Source of the DNA: Patiria pectinifera
Taxonomy: Eukaryota > Echinodermata > Asteroidea > Valvatida > Asterinidae
Direction of reading: 5' to 3'
DNA: 64,000 nt
Assembly: GCA_029964075.1 (NCBI GenBank)
Contig: CM057142.1
Coordinates: 263,770-327,769, forward strand
Below, piece by piece: positions 46,201 through 58,250 of this stretch (within the stretch, counting starts at the first letter, position 1; each line of letters begins with the position of its first letter). A model generated the notes under the pieces. The model did no database searches, had not been told where the DNA came from, and worked only from the letters and a program-made list of their open reading frames with translations. A program made the position numbers and the translations under genes.

Positions 46201-49200
46201 TATTCAAATTTCGAAACCGACCTTGAATTTTTTTTAAAAGCCTACCATTTTTGTGACACAAGCTAATGAAAACAACTGGAACATCCTTAATTTGCTCCAT
46301 GGTCTCTGATTGTAACTGCATTCACTTGCTAGTGGTCTTTTTGGTATATGAATCAGTCCTTCTGTTTTGAGGCATGCTATCACACCCCCCACGCAATCAC
46401 ACGCCTAAAAGCTTCCCGAGAAGTGCAAATAATCGCACGCCCGAATCCCTCTGTACCGCACACCTCGGCATACATTTACGGCATAAATACGTCATAATTT
46501 ATGGGGAAAAAAGTATGTCGGTGAAAAGAAAACGGCTTTAAACCAAGATGAATAGGATACAAAAACAATATATCAGATTGTTCAGAAAAATCCAGGTTTG
46601 CCTTTTTCCACACGCTTGTGATTTTCAAATCAGAAGGACTGATGAATAGCCCGCCCATTCGACTTACCACAGTGGGACTATGCTCATGTTTTGGGGGACT
46701 GCACTCTATGGAAGGAAGGAAGTTCCCATCAACATAATGGCCCTGGAATGTTTTTTGAAGGCCCAGTGGTCATTGAATCCTGCAAACTATACCCAGTCAT
46801 TGGGAGGGCATTTCATGTGGCACCTCACTTGCCACTGTTTGTTGTGCATGACTTTGAGCCGGATGGGAACTTCCGGTGAAATCAGATGTTAACAGTTATT
46901 CGGTTTGAAAACAATTAGGATAACCTGTTTTAGAAATCTCAGATTTCCCACACCACTAGCTCAGCTCATAAAAACAAATGCTCATCTCATGTTGAAATGG
47001 CATGCGGACATCCGGTAGCTTCAAACAACAAACATTGCCTTGTCTAGTTCCCAGACCTATTTACTGCAAACTCAATGGTCTGGAGTGCTGAAAAGCAAGT
47101 CAACGCAACCGGTGAAAACTGGCGTGCAAATGAACAGATGTTTTCATCAGGATTTCCCCCCCCCCCCCACTTTTTCGTGATGAGAAAAACAAAATGCGGA
47201 TTTTGAGGTATTTTTCGAACATCCCAACAACCCAAATGTATTAAATAGCACTGAAAAGTAGAGAAACAAAGTACAATTTAAGCTTTTAAAATGTGTTGTT
47301 TTGATGTAAGCACGAGTATACATGTTGATATACATTATGTACATGTATCTATATTCCCCGCTTTTCGAATTTCCACGGCCGGGCAATTTTTGGATTTTGG
47401 TCATCCCCGTTTCCCCCCCCCCCCCCCTCACGCCAGCACAGATTTACGCCACTGGTTTTCATCATCAACTGACATACATCTCACCCACATCCATACGATG
47501 ATATTATGGTAATTTAGGGTAATTCTATCAGAAAAAAAAAATGAGGCTCGAGGCAATAGCAGAAATAAAAAAGAAGACAAAAATCCCAAAATTCTCTCTC
47601 GGTTTCAGAAAGTAAGTTTTTTTTTTAAAGAATGTAAGTGCCCAATAAATTATATTTTGGTATAATGTGGCTGCTAAATATTGGCTGAAGTTTTTAAATT
47701 ACATTGCTCTGCACCTTATTTTTGTCTCAGAACAAAACTAAAGATTTTATCTTTCAATCATTGTCAATCAAAGTTCTTTGTGTGTGTGTTTAAGTTTCGC
47801 TCGTACCCCCTGCCCTGCAAACAGGGCGCTGGTAAGGGCTGATGAGCTTCACAGAATCTTGTGAAGGAAGTACAGATGATGGACACCGGAAGCTAGTTTG
47901 TGTGACGCGTTCTACGTCACAGGTCACGCAAATCTATCCAATGAGAGCTCAAATGACGTCAGCCCTGACCAGCGTCCTGTTTGCAGGGCGGGGGGTACGA
48001 GCGAATGTTTGAGTTTGTTTATGGTGTTAATCGAGTACAGTGTACACACATGTGACACATCCTTGTGTACAATGTATTATGGAGGACAGGAGTCCAATCG
48101 AGGACGTCCTCGATTAGAAAACGTGTACAAAACCAGTGGGAGCTGTTGCAAAAGTTAAGAGTATAAACAAAAGATCGATGAAGAGGAACAATAGAAAATC
48201 CTTGATTTACACCATAAACAAACCTGTGTGTGTTTGTGTAAGTGTGTATGCTTTTTTTTTCCTGCATCTTATTTTTAGCGACAATTTTATAACCCTGACC
48301 AAATCTCCCAAAAAATCACTACCTGTAATAGTCTGTCATGTTTGCAAGATTGTGAGCAATTTGCGAGTGACCTATACCCTTTGGGATTAAAATTTGACAA
48401 ACATCTGGTACACTGACTTGCTCAGAATGCTTGACACATTTTACCTGTGAATTCTCCAGACCAAAGACACTGTTGCTATTCACATGATTCGGGGCGAGCT
48501 CTTGCATGGTTACGTTAGAGACGCTCAGCACCTATACATTGTTCACAATGGGTGAGAATGGCACAAAGACGCCAGACCATGCTGGAGCTGGGGGTTGCTA
48601 GCATAAGGCTTGCCCCGAATCACGTGATGTAGTAACAGTCACTTTGGTCGGGAGAATGCAAAGTTAAAACTTGCAAAGCATTGGATTAAGTCAGCATTCC
48701 AGATTTTATTGAAATTTACAAAATGTAACTCACAAAAGGCTTAATACCAGGGGCCAATTTCATAGAGCTGCTTAAGCAGAAAATTTGCTTAAAAGCATAA
48801 AAACGTCTAAGTTAATAAAATCAGGTTACCGGCCAAAACTCCATGCGATTGTTATGCTAAGTAAACAACAGCTAAATACCAGTCACAAGCAATGTACATG
48901 TACATCACATGGATTTTTGGCCGGTAAACTAATTTTACTAAGCAATGTTTTTTTGTGCTTAAGCAAAATTTCTGCTTAAGCAGCTCTGTGAAATTGGGCC
49001 CTGGTGTTGAATATGGCACATGTAGTTCATGAAAGTTCCACAAATATGCCAATGAGGGTTAAATGAACCAATTTTACTGTCAACTAAGGCCGAAAAAACC
49101 TATCAAGATTCACCTGCCTGCCTGCCAGCCTTCCAATACACATTGTGCATAAATTAATGTACATTGGCACAACCAGCTGTTCATTTATACAAATTTAAGG

Positions 49201-52200
49201 GCAAAGTACCGGTACATGTACAGTAGTTAAAGGGCAAATTAGCATACTGTTCTAGTTTCTATTAGCCTACATGTACATGTACAAACTCTGAAGCTGATTT
49301 AAAAAAAAAAAAGATTTTGGCCATATGGTATTTCATGTCTGCAGAGTAATACATGTACCGGTACATGCACATGTATACCATGTACAGTATACTGTATGAA
49401 AGGATGCATGTCCAGTATATGTGTGATTGCAATTTGGGGGGCATTAGAATTCGCAATAACGTGCCAACAATGTGTCAGTTATATACACAATGTACGCAAT
49501 ACCAATTATTTGGCCAATGTGGTCCAAAATGGAACACGTTATTAGAGAATCTACACGCAAGCTCTTCGAGTAAGGCATTAGTTGCGTAGAATCAGGCCTG
49601 AGATTTTTCAAAATCTGAGAGAAAGACATTGTTAGTGTCGAACATGTTTCAGACATTTCTTCAATTTCCAGACTTTTTTTTATAATTAACAATCTCATCC
49701 CTGCAGAATTGAACCAATACTCTTTGACATGTACACCAATACTTTGTCTCTAGGGGTCGCCATTTTGAGCCAACACAATCCCCATACCATGCGCACAATG
49801 AATAAACTGTTAGTCGTAAGCTATCAGTGAAAGAGTTTAGGAGAAATTAATTGCTTAAGAAGATGGTCAAGTTTACAGTTGGCGACCTCACAGTCACAGT
49901 CAGGATGAAATACCCTACGGGCAAGTAGTCTAGAAGGTAAATAAAATATGCATGATGATGTACATGTACACTTTCTCTGTGTTTAAAGTGCCTTTTTCAA
50001 AACAATCTTTAATTAATAGCAAAACTGAGAAATAGTTTCAGAAATCATAGCAGTGATGGAAGTTTGATGGAATCAATATGTTGATAACAATTTATAACTT
50101 CATGCACACATCGGAAAGACAGAATTGTAAACATGATATAAAAGCTCGAAAAAATTTGTAATGAAATAAACAAAATACACAATATACCGGTAGTTCATGC
50201 TAACAACAAACAGGCCTATTTGTAACCCCATAAATTTGAAGCTCAAATAGTCTTTCCCTTTTAACAATTGAATACTAGTAAATATCTACATTGTATCAAT
50301 ATGAAATTAAACTTTTAATGATACTTTTTGTAAGCTCGGTGGGAACAAGCAAATGAGTTTTATTTAATATTGTTTCTTTTTTAAGTATTTCGAAAGCGTC
50401 ATAAAATGGTCTCGATCCCAAATCTTCCCAGGATATTGAAATTTTAAAGTTGGCAGGTAGGCTGGTGAACCATGATTCAATGTGGGGGGTTTTTGTCCTA
50501 AAAACTTGAGGGATTCCTATGTACAGCAGATATTTTGATACAAAGCTTGCCTGATAGGCTTCCCTAATTGGACAAATTGACATTTTATTGCGTAATCATG
50601 GCCAATCTCTACTCTCCCTGACCCACTCCACAGCCAGCAGTACAGCACCACAGACATACCAAGAAACGTGCTCGACAAGCTGGAGAGGCGGGGGTACAAA
50701 GTCATCTGCCAATCAGGAGCCGGGCAGACCATGATCTGGACCTTGCATAAGCCGCTGCCATTGGCCAATGGACCTTCAACCGAGGAAGGGTCACCCTAAG
50801 ATGCTACGGACCGTGTCTCTACCGGTACATTCTCTGGGATTTTTAGCTTGATGTACATTAAATGGATTGACTCAGAGGTTTTCTTCAAGATTTTTATATA
50901 AATGTATTTCGTCATATTATGATATTCCTTCAGTACTGACCTTGTGCGTAGCAGCCATTGTAGAGGGCAATGCCTTTGTTTTGCAGGGATATCCATGAGT
51001 GAACCTTGTGTGTATTCATTGTTACATTCATTCATTGGTATTAAAGTAACAAAAGATGCCCTCTAAGATGGCCGCTTCGCGTAAGGTGTATAGACTTGTA
51101 ACGTGATTAGATAATATTTTAGCAATTATGTAATGAATGTAAGCATTATGGAGACACAGAAGGCCTATACTAAGTAAGTCATGAAAAAGAAAGATGTACT
51201 AAAAGATATACAGTCAGTGTTTGTCCAGGAGAAATCTTTTCATGGAATTCTTCCAGCTATCAAATGAAAAAGGCCAATTTCCACCAGAAAAAGAAACACT
51301 TTTAAAGGGAAGATACAACATTTGCAACATTACAAAACAAAATGATCAAATTATCACAAAATACCTTGCTGGATTGTTAGGGAATGACAGTCTAAAGCAT
51401 CCTGTAAAATCGGGGCTCTTGGTGTGCTGACATTTTCAAGAAAAATGGTATTTTTCCAACGCTGGTCAGCCGACCAGCGTTGGAAAAAACTGGGTTTTTT
51501 TTCAAAACTGCTCCTAATTGTTCATAATTACTTATTCCATGTTTTCTTTGCAATTGATTTCGTCAACTGTGAAGGGGTACAAGCCTACTAGACTGATTCC
51601 CTGACCTTACAATTCCCCAAAGTCTGTAAATTCTCCGTTTCATCGTAAGTGGGGTCAGGGAGCCAGACTTCAAGGACATAATGGGTTTTCTTGGTTTTTC
51701 CAACATCTACAAGCCCAAAACGTGAAACAAGTCATTTTAACAATATTTGCTATGATATACTAATCCTCTGAATCCATTTATTTCTGAAAATTGCAGCAAA
51801 AGCAAATGTTGTACATTCCCTCTAAGACATTTCTTAACACAGACATGGCATGCTTATACAAAGATTGAAACTAGTGCATTCCTGCTCACTATAGGTACAT
51901 CATTTTTTTTTGAAACTAGGATTCTTCCAAATTATATTAATGTGATATATATTGCGTTTTGTCTCATTTGATAGCAAAATTTAACTTTAGCACTGCTGAG
52001 CATTAGCAATTAACTATGAGTACTTCTATTTCGAGGTAAAACTTGCCAAGTTGCCAAAATCTTCAGCATTGCTAGAAAATTACAATTAACTGTGAACGTT
52101 TTTTTTCTCAGGGTGATACACCCAAAAGGCTCACACACTCTTGTTTTACTATACTCCCGAGGACAATGCTTTGTGTTTCCCTTTGTCCCTGTAATATAAC

Positions 52201-55200
52201 ACTGTCCCATAGACTAAGCACACAAACTTACTACAGAAGATGGTTTCCAACAAAAGACCCAACTCCTGAGGACTGAAAGGATCTGTTGTTTTCCCTTTGT
52301 GTGTCGGTCCTCGGGGGTTTATGTAGAACATTCCAAAACGTGTGTGTGAATTGATTATTTGTCTCTTGGCAAAATTGACCAACATCCGGCTGTTTCGGAA
52401 TTTCAATTCCAAAGATAAAGTCAACGAAAGCGCATGTGGAACAGGGTAAAATGTCACGTGGCTGTTTTGCATTGGTTACGCCACGAAAGGCTAATCAGCA
52501 TTAGAGGAGACAGTCGCACAGTTGCCAAAAAAGTGGAATTTAATTATACATCAATGGTGGATCCAGCATATTTACGGAAAGGGGGCGTGCCGAAAATGGA
52601 GGCGAAACCCAAACATACAAGCGGGGCACATAAATTTTGAATTGATTAAATAACCAGTTTACAGCAGAAGAAACAGGCAAAAAAAAAGACAGACGTTCCC
52701 CCCCCCCAAAAAAATACTAAAAATACCAAAAAAAATACAAAATGTCAAAAATAGGGGGATGCGCGCAAACTCCGCCCCCCTCTGGATCCACTACTGTACA
52801 TTTATTCAGAGGCAATCAAGAAAATACCTGTACATGTACCTTTAAAGCAAGAAACCTAATAGCATTATTTTAAGGATTCTCTAGATCAAAATACTTGTTT
52901 CCTTTTTTTGGTTACAACTTTTTGCACTTTTGAGACATATTTTCGTTGCCAGGGTAATCCCAATGTAACCGTCACTTTGTTCCCATTAACTGATACCTGT
53001 TTTATTTTAAATTCTTAAAATATGTTGAGCAATTTTTTTTGTTATTATTTACTTACACGTAGATTTAGTTGTGAACTTCTGTTACCTTTAATTTTAATGC
53101 ATGGAAATTCTAATTTTCCTGTTATGAATTTTTACTCAGATAATAATCGTCAGTCACGGTATGGCTTCTTTTCTTCTGTTCTTTTTGCTTATATTGCCTG
53201 TTATACAAATATTGACTGCTTTGATGGTGAAGTACATAAACTGGCCTCCCAAGGTGATCCGTTGAGCATTCTATTTTCCCCAAGGCTAGGCGAAGCTGAC
53301 AGAAAATAGAATGCTCCATGGATCACCAAGGGAGGCTAGTTTTACTACAAGCTGTCAATTTTAATTTTATACATGTTATAACACCTCTCCAACAGATTCT
53401 GCTTGATTTTAAGCGATAACTGATTAATTTAATTGCAACAATTAAAATGTACTTCTATATGAATATAAAATTAATTAGAAAGTTACTAGCACTTTTTCCA
53501 AATCACCCCTTCACAAAATGTTTGAACCCAGCTCTGTGGCACTAGTGCTTGGTAACAGTACGCGCAACATGCACGCCCGTATGCATTTGCACACAATACA
53601 GGTTGCTATGGGTATAGTACTTTGGTTGCTATAGTAATAGTACTTTTGGCTGTCAGCTGTGCACAGCAAGATAGCAAAAATATTGAATGCCATGTGACTA
53701 GCTCTCGGCCAATTGAGACACAGAATCTGTGGGATGAGGTGTTATAAAATGAACTACTGCCCTAAGCATGCAGCAGACACACACAGAAACACACAGCCGT
53801 GAATTTCCCTACACCCGAGGACAATGCTTTGTGTTTCCCTTTGTCCCTGTAATATAACACTCTCCCATAGACTAAGCACACAAACTTACTACAGAGGACT
53901 ATTTCCAACAAAAGACCCAACTCCCGAGGACTGAAAGGATCTGTTGTTCTCCCTTTGTGTGTTTGTCCTCGGAGGTTATGTAGAATACGTGCACACCCAC
54001 AGTCGTTTTATCCCTATACACTGTACTTACAAGGACTCCTTATTGTTTCCTTCTTTTGTTCCTATTGTTTGTACTCAAAACTTTTTCTCGACACGTCCCA
54101 TAAGGTTTCACGAAAACCTCCCGAGGACTTGGCTCAGGTCATCAGGGTCATTGTTATTGCACTCACGGTAAACTTGTTCCTGCCCCTATCAGACTCAATA
54201 ATGTTGGACCGTGAACCAGTCTACTTGCAGAGCAGATCTGTTCGTGCGCCCAAGCAGCCCAAATTAAAGGCTTTTATTTGGCAGAGGGATGTAGACTCCT
54301 AAAAAAAACATACCAGCTGAAAATGCATTAGGAGAAAATATTTAATTTGTTGAAGAGCGTCGACAGTACATGTACATGTTTATGGAAAGGCAGTTTTAAA
54401 ATGTTAAGTGTTTACGGTATATTTTGTGACATGTACATGTACATGTATTTATCCCAAAGTCAGGATTGTGGGACAGTATTGTAAAATAGGACAAAATCAT
54501 GCTTGAATTTAAGTGAAATTGTTCATATATATACATACATGTGCATACCCAATATATTTGGAGTGTACACCTAGTGGTATCATTATGTATTTTTGAAAAT
54601 TTGGCTAATTTAAGCAAAAAACATGCATTATATATTTCTATTATGGTGTATATATATCTGCTATTAAATGTACATGCCGATCCAGTTTAAATTATATCAA
54701 GTAGTCACTACATATTAAGTACTCACTATTCATGTACAATATGTTTTCTGAAAAGTACTGCACATTAAATTTGATAAAAGACATAGAGAAAATAAAGTCA
54801 TGTTTCATCTGTGCCAAATGTGTTTCCAGGATTGTTAATTCAATGAGTTAATGTTTGTAAATGTGAATAAAATATAATGTCATGCGTCTGTGGAAAATTC
54901 CCCCCCCCCCCCAACGATGGCACACCCCTTGCCCACAAGTCCAGCAGGGATAAGAAATGTTTTACCCCGTTTCCTTAAAAAAAGGACTAATGATTGTATG
55001 TTTTGCCAAAATTAAGTTTTAGAAATGATGCAAGGACAGAAATAAAATTAATTCTCAGAAAGATTGGTGGCCTTATAGTCTAAATGTGGTGGCTTTTTGT
55101 TTAATTAGTTAATCTGTGACTGCATAGTCTGCTGAAGAATACGGTAAAACAACAAGCTAATTCAGACAATGAAACCAACCCATCAAGATTGAACATTTTC

Positions 55201-56729
55201 CTTTTAGGGTGAGGTGCCGTTTCTATCCCAAATCATATAAAAATATACAAGTAGAACTACCAGCAAAATTTAAAAAAAAAAGGTTCTTGTATGTATTGAA
55301 GTAAGTCCATTAAAAAAAAATTACAATTTCAGACAACAAAATATTTTTTTTATGCAACTAATGTGTTGGATGTGTCTCCATCTTCATTAGATATGGGGAG
55401 TGTGGCCTAGTGGTTAGGGTTTGTGACTTGTGATCAGAGGGTCAGGGGGTTCTAATCAATCTGCTGGTCATATGTTGTGTCCTTGGGCAAGCCACTTCAC
55501 CCCCACTTGCCTCTCTCCACCCAGGAGCATAAATGGGTACCGGCATTAACTGGGGAGTAACCTGCGATGGACTAGCATCCCATCCAAGGGGGATAATGGC
55601 CTGATGGGCCCCATTGGCTCATGACAGACTGATCTCTCTCTGCTTTCTTTTATTATAATATTGTGGATTGCAGATCTAGTTACTGCTACCCTCATAGAAT
55701 TATGGACATTTAATTTGATTTGATTCATTTGATTTTTGAAGTCAAACTTCCCAGTCAAAGTAAGGAACTGTCTTATTTGTTCAGCCATTTTAATCGAAAT
55801 CAAGATAAAGTTGAAACACTCTGCCAATGTTGCAATGTTTACCACCTAACTGAGAATTAATTATCACAAATGAACAAATTGGCCTTCTGAACGCTACCCG
55901 ACCATATATTGTTGATGTACCCTAACGTGGCGCGGCCCCCAACATGGCACACTTTGATTTTTCGCCTGAAGCGCCTACCTAGAGCAAAAGTTTTAACTGA
56001 AAATTTCACAGAAAGTGAAATTTCATCAAGTGCTAAACACTCCTGTTCATAAATCGCGAGTTTATTTACCCGTAACAAAGTTAGAATAAAGACTTATTTT
56101 GGCGTGATTTTCCGATATTATTTTCAAGGGCAAAGTGAACCCTTTGAAAATGCCCCGAAAAATAAGAAAATAATTTTCTGACAAACATCTGGCTGGGTAT
56201 GTAAGTAGAGATAATAATTATTTATCAGAATTTATCAAGTTTACAAAAATTCTTAAATGTTAATTTGGAATTTTCCCAGATTTATTCAAGTGCGCCACGT
56301 TAGGGAACACTCCGCCAATTTGTGCCCAATTTCCGGACGCCACCGTTTTTGAATTTCGGATTAAATTTTATGAAACTGAAAATGTTCACTGAGGTTAAAT
56401 AGCAAGCATTAATAAGGTAAAAGTACTAGTATTTTACAGCATGAATTTCAGGTTTGTCAACAAAGAGGTTTGGCAACACTACATGAGGAAAGTCGGGTAA
56501 ACTTCGAAGTGCGCGACGTTAGGGAACACGATTATACCACCATATTTTTAAAAAAATGTTGGTGTTCTTTTTCTTTTCTTTCTGTAATAGCAAAGAATGG
56601 AGGTCAGAGTTGCTGCCTAGAGTGGTGCTGGACAGGTTGGAGGGCAGGGGTTATAGGGTCATCGCTGCAACGGGAATGGGTCAAACAATGGTGTGGACAC
56701 TGCACAGGAAACGTTTGGAGCTTACGTGA
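43235..56729 (+). CDS. GCHFR: GTP cyclohydrolase I feedback regulatory protein (GFRP) with two alternative last exons
   Basis: Isoform A: 43235-43270, 45053-45147, 50634-50799 (98 aa). Isoform B: the same first two exons then 56591-56729 (89 aa). GFRP forms pentamers that sandwich GTP cyclohydrolase I, mediating feedback inhibition by tetrahydrobiopterin and activation by phenylalanine. The shared half reads MPYVFVSTQIRL, ECGPTICGDEQSDPELMQYL, FGNNF, matching human MPYLLISTQIRM and GDEQSDPELMQHLGA. The C-terminal half carries VLD(K/R)LE and GQTM(I/V)WTLH as in the human protein (84 aa). Splice phases (0, then 2) suit both terminal exons. Divergent with RMDN and convergent with DNAJC17. Confidence 0.93.
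43271..45052 (+). other. GFRP intron 1
   Basis: Clean GT-AG. Contains a tRNA-SINE-like box pair near 44172-44226 (gcggcctagcggttaag, gaggttcgaatctcg) and AT-rich tracts. No exon seen. Confidence 0.75.
45053..45147 (+). CDS. GCHFR: GFRP exon 2
   Basis: Acceptor gctgacag, donor gtaagt. Encodes ECGPTICGDEQSDPELMQYL, GATLTKQFGNN and two bases of Phe44. The GDEQSDPELMQ block is the most conserved part of the family. Confidence 0.95.
46347..46647. mobile_element. MITE with atcagtccttctg ends (copy 1)
   Basis: tgaatcagtccttctg left, cagaaggactgatgaata right. Interior repeats of cgcacgcc/cacacgcct type. The right arm is shared in inverted orientation with 63753-63830. Confidence 0.65.
47796..48005. 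mobile_element. MITE with ttcgctcgtaccccc ends
   Basis: ttcgctcgtaccccctgccc tgcaaacagggcgctggt against accagcgtcctgtttgcagg gcggggggtacgagcgaa: 38-bp arms with few mismatches. Confidence 0.85.
48747..49004. mobile_element. Palindromic MITE, GGGCCCAATTTC(A)CAGAGCTGCTTAAGC type
   Basis: ccaggggccaatttcataga gctgcttaagcagaaa left and tttctgcttaagcagctctg tgaaattgggccctgg right; inner arms also pair (ccggccaaaa against ttttggccgg). Similar elements are, from memory, widespread in marine invertebrate genomes. Confidence 0.85.
50634..50799 (+). CDS. GCHFR: GFRP terminal exon A (proximal)
   Basis: Acceptor ctccacag; one base completes Phe44, then QQYSTTDIPRNVLDKLERRG, YKVICQSGAGQTMIWTLHKP and a 14-residue tail absent from human GFRP, ending TAA. 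The core aligns without gaps to the human C-terminal half (VLDKLERRGF, TGVGQTLVWCLHK). Confidence 0.93.
51040..51045 (+). terminator. Candidate poly(A) signal after GFRP exon A
   Basis: ATTAAA about 240 bases after the exon A stop codon, in otherwise unique AT-rich sequence. It would allow isoform A to terminate before exon B. Confidence 0.3.
51301..51825 (+). mobile_element. TTAA-type MITE, family E (copy 3)
   Basis: Ends tttaaagggaagatacaaca and gcaaatgttgtacattccct. Internal ctggtcagccgaccagcg palindrome. Lies between the two alternative GFRP last exons. Confidence 0.7.
52135..52335 (+). repeat. Dispersed repeat H (copy 2)
   Basis: Contains ttttactatactcccgagga, caatgctttgtgtttccctt and atagactaagcacacaaact, shared with 53810-53985 and, inverted, with 11300-11545. 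Confidence 0.7.
52552..52796. mobile_element. MITE with ggatcca(c/g) ends
   Basis: caatggtggatccagcatat at left and cccctctggatccactactg at right, with purine/pyrimidine G- and C-runs just inside both ends. Same family as 58330-58589. Confidence 0.65.
53190..53748 (-). mobile_element. Composite element A (copy 2, inverted)
   Basis: Hairpin part first (tattgactgc ... aagggaggctagttttacta), then the inverted body to gatgaggtgttataaaatg. Includes ttgtgcacagc-type and caacatgcacgcccgtatgc blocks shared with copy 1. Confidence 0.72.
53810..53985 (+). repeat. Dispersed repeat H (copy 3)
   Basis: Nearly identical to 52135-52335 over about 175 bp, including gaggactgaaaggatctgtt. Confidence 0.7.
55388..55660 (+). 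mobile_element. tRNA-derived SINE
   Basis: A-box-like gtggcctagtggttagg (about 55398), B-box-like gggttctaatc, body ccttgggcaagccacttcac, tgcctctctccacccaggag, cataaatgggtacc, and a distinct 3' part (gggataatggcctgatgggc). Confidence 0.8.
56591..56729 (+). CDS. GCHFR: GFRP terminal exon B (distal duplicate)
   Basis: Strong pyrimidine tract and acceptor ctgtaatag. One base completes Phe44, then KEWRSELLPRVVLDRLEGRG, YRVIAATGMGQTMVWTLHRK, RLELT, TGA. Same phase, same 20-residue distance to the invariant RG, and no stops. Over 32 aligned codons it shares 21 residues with exon A, yet 12 of the 19 shared non-Met/Trp residues use different codons. This pattern indicates an old duplication under protein-level constraint rather than a fresh pseudo-copy. 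Whether both exons are used cannot be told from DNA alone. Confidence 0.8.
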
Positions 56730-58250
56730 TTGCCGGAGAAATGAACGATGAATGGATACTACAAATTACGACAGACATACATGTATTTCTTAGTTACAGA
56801 CTTAACTTCACTTTGTCAGTACTTATTGTCTTCAGTACTGAACACATGCACAAAAAAAGTTCATTGAAAACTTACAAACTTTTTAAAATGCAAAATATTT
56901 ATCGGACTATGAGTACAGTTTCTTGAATTTAATTTGAATTTTTAAGTTTTTTTAAGTTAGACTTTGATTTTACATATTTCCTGATATGCCTTATTTGTAC
57001 AACCGTTTTCTCATTGCTTGCTTGGAGATGGCAAGGACTACGCATATAGGTAGCATGTAGACCAGATAGTACACTAAACCCTAAGCCCTCCCAAATCTTT
57101 CAAAATCCATTAAGATTTTGTAGGATTTTGAATGCACAGTCTTGCCCATATTACTCTACATGGAACTTAATGCTCCTCGATTGTAGTGTGCCATAATGGA
57201 GTCCTGCATAGTGGTGGATTTTGGAGGACGCAGGATAGTTCAAAACAAAATGTCATGAATGTGTAGGGAGCTACCTAAGGATTAACATGATTTGTTTTGA
57301 TCAGTGCAAAAAAGGACAGATATGACAGCAATCATGTAGGATATATGACATAACACCCAGCTAGGAATGAGATTTCAAACAACGCAACATTTTGCCCTTT
57401 GAAGTCACATAGGATGATCATTTGCAAACCTTGATTGAAGATAGGACTGGTGTCAAATACCCTGTGAAATTATTCTGCCTGAAATGGTATCATATTTGGA
57501 AGAAAACTAACATTGAAGGTGGTTTCAAGATAGGGTGCTTATTGGCACTTTTTGACATGTGTTAGCAACGGAATGCAGATACAGAACCCAAAAATTGTGC
57601 GTAAGTTTATACTATGTTTTCTCAAAATGCATACGTGTGGTATGCACTAGCTGAGCAGAAAATTTAACAGGATAATTGTTAGTTACACACCCTACTTAAG
57701 ATTTGGAGCAATTTTGTTGCGTCAAACAAAACAGTTACAAGAGCAAATGATCCTACGATGTTTTAGGTAGTGTCGGCTCTGTGACAGCTTTTGAGAAAAA
57801 CTTCAATTTACTGAGTGGGACTCGAACACATAACCTGGTATCTCCAGTGATTGACATCTTGTAAGCATACAATAAGTTCCAGCCTTGCGGAGTATTAGCT
57901 TGTACAGTTTTTTCCCACTCTCTTCCCTACATATAGACTTTTTGTATTAACGAGAGTCAACTGTAGTCAGGTTTCAGTCAATCCCTTTTGAAATTACCTC
58001 AAATTATTGGATCATGTTCTTTTATTGAAAGGTGCAAACAGCCCTGTATTGGAGTAAATGAAAACAAATCGTTTTATGAATATCATTGTTGTGGTCACAT
58101 GGTAAACTGGGGGTGGGGACATTTTATATTTGAATGGTAGGGGTAATTATAACATCTTGCACACAGATTCTGTATCTTGATAGGCCGAGAGCGAGTCACA
58201 TGGCATTCGCTATTTTTGCTATCTTGCTGTGCACGGCTAAAGGTACTATA

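Larger units (their letters stand above)
45148..50633 (+). other. GFRP intron 2, to exon A
   Basis: Holds MITEs at 46347-46647, 47796-48005 and 48747-49004, poly-C tracts near 47155 and 47416, and repeated TACATGTAC runs near 48895, 49265 and 49350. The open segment 46691-46879 is discussed separately. Confidence 0.75.
50800..56590 (+). other. Interval between GFRP exons A and B
   Basis: Exon A 3' UTR, then repeats E (51301), H (52135, 53810), a gatcca-ended MITE (52552-52796), A (53190), a SINE (55388-55660), and a stretch with repeated cgccacgttaggg motifs (55919-56527). No other exon found. Confidence 0.7.

Noticed and set aside
49863-49931. Short ORF MVKFTVGDLTVTVRMKYPTG
   Set aside because: Only 22 codons, no homology recognised, no splice support.
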